Source: Pseudomonadales bacterium (lineage in GTDB: Bacteria > Pseudomonadota > Gammaproteobacteria > Pseudomonadales > Ketobacteraceae). From it: a DNA stretch of 64,000 nt. The stretch lies in the NCBI GenBank assembly GCA_002701845.1, contig NZXG01000038.1:62001-126000 (forward strand). Reading direction: 5' to 3'. The notes under the pieces were generated by a model. That model ran no database searches, was not told the DNA's origin, and saw only the letters and a list, made by a program, of their open reading frames with translations. Below are positions 63,881 through 64,000 of this stretch, piece after piece. Both the position numbers and the translations under genes were made by a program. How positions within the stretch are numbered: position 1 is the first letter of the stretch; each line of letters opens with the position of its first letter.

Positions 63881-64000
63881 ATGCGCTTCACCCACGGTTG
63901 CCTTACCCCCCGAGTCGCGAGCGCCAGCTTTGGTGAATCGTGCTAATATCCCCGCCACCGCGGAAAAAGCGCGCCGATTTAGGTTCACCTAAGTAATTTT
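63881..64000. other. Right-edge sequence without a recognised feature
   Basis: The last 120 bases hold no gene that I can support. They are probably the upstream region of the next gene. Confidence 0.5.

Noticed and set aside
63673-63891. A 72-codon minus-strand open frame at the right edge
   Set aside because: It lies across the candidate RNA and its terminator, with a composition that follows the hairpins.
1-64000. Mobile elements, CRISPR arrays, tRNA or rRNA genes
   Set aside because: No transposase or integrase, no regularly spaced repeats of 25-40 bases, and no cloverleaf sequences were seen; the tandem repeats found are too short and have no spacers.

Overview
The window is 64 kb of GC-rich (about 60% by eye, not counted) gammaproteobacterial chromosome. 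It is dense with housekeeping genes and has no insertion sequence, phage, tRNA, rRNA or CRISPR array that I can see. Gene content and order point to the Pseudomonas/Marinobacter/Alcanivorax neighbourhood: hda, DUF2066, purM-purN-DUF3108; dcd, mrp/apbC, metG, rnfABCDGE, nth; gloA, argG, motY, rnt; grxD; argD-argF plus an ABC ATPase. Several of these strings match the Pseudomonas order from memory. The genus cannot be fixed from the window alone.

Layout: 0-5.1 kb holds hda (cut by the left edge), a CDP-alcohol phosphatidyltransferase and a DUF2066 protein on the minus strand, facing purM-purN-DUF3108. 5.1-14.3 kb is a minus-strand signalling block: a translationally coupled operon of hybrid histidine kinase, CheR, CheB and a receiver-PAS-GGDEF-EAL protein, preceded by a separate 7TMR-DISM diguanylate cyclase. 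14.4-17.7 kb has an SPFH/NfeD membrane pair, dcd and mrp. 17.9-27.3 kb on the plus strand has metG, the complete Rnf electron-transport operon, nth, a UPF0434/Trm112-like protein and an esterase. 27.3-32.2 kb on the minus strand has gloA, a response regulator with both GGDEF and EAL motifs decayed, argG and motY. 32.3-39.9 kb has rnt, an ODP-like diiron protein, a methyltransferase, a hydrolase, asnS and a membrane GGDEF-EAL protein behind a perfect CRP/Vfr-type site.

40-64 kb is a mix: grxD, a molybdopterin oxidoreductase beside an orphan hydantoinase B, argD-argF-ABC ATPase, glpK, pdxH, pbpG, a coupled proline-racemase-like/MDR dehydrogenase pair, metR, an RstBA-like two-component system, tag, a TM2 protein, a serine hydrolase, tcdA, a secreted metalloprotease with a GlyGly-CTERM tail, a tandem GAF protein and a candidate structured RNA at the right edge.

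Themes: four proteins carry GGDEF and/or EAL domains, ranging from apparently active to clearly degenerate. Small tandem or direct duplications (9-16 bp) recur just after, or across, the 3' ends of genes. Three strong intrinsic terminators have no gene directly upstream on their strand, which suggests short RNAs or leader attenuation. No single region stands out as a complete undescribed system. The best leads are the kinase-CheR-CheB-GGDEF/EAL operon, the candidate RNA at 63.69-63.88 kb, the argD leader terminator, and the proline-racemase homologue with substituted catalytic cysteines.
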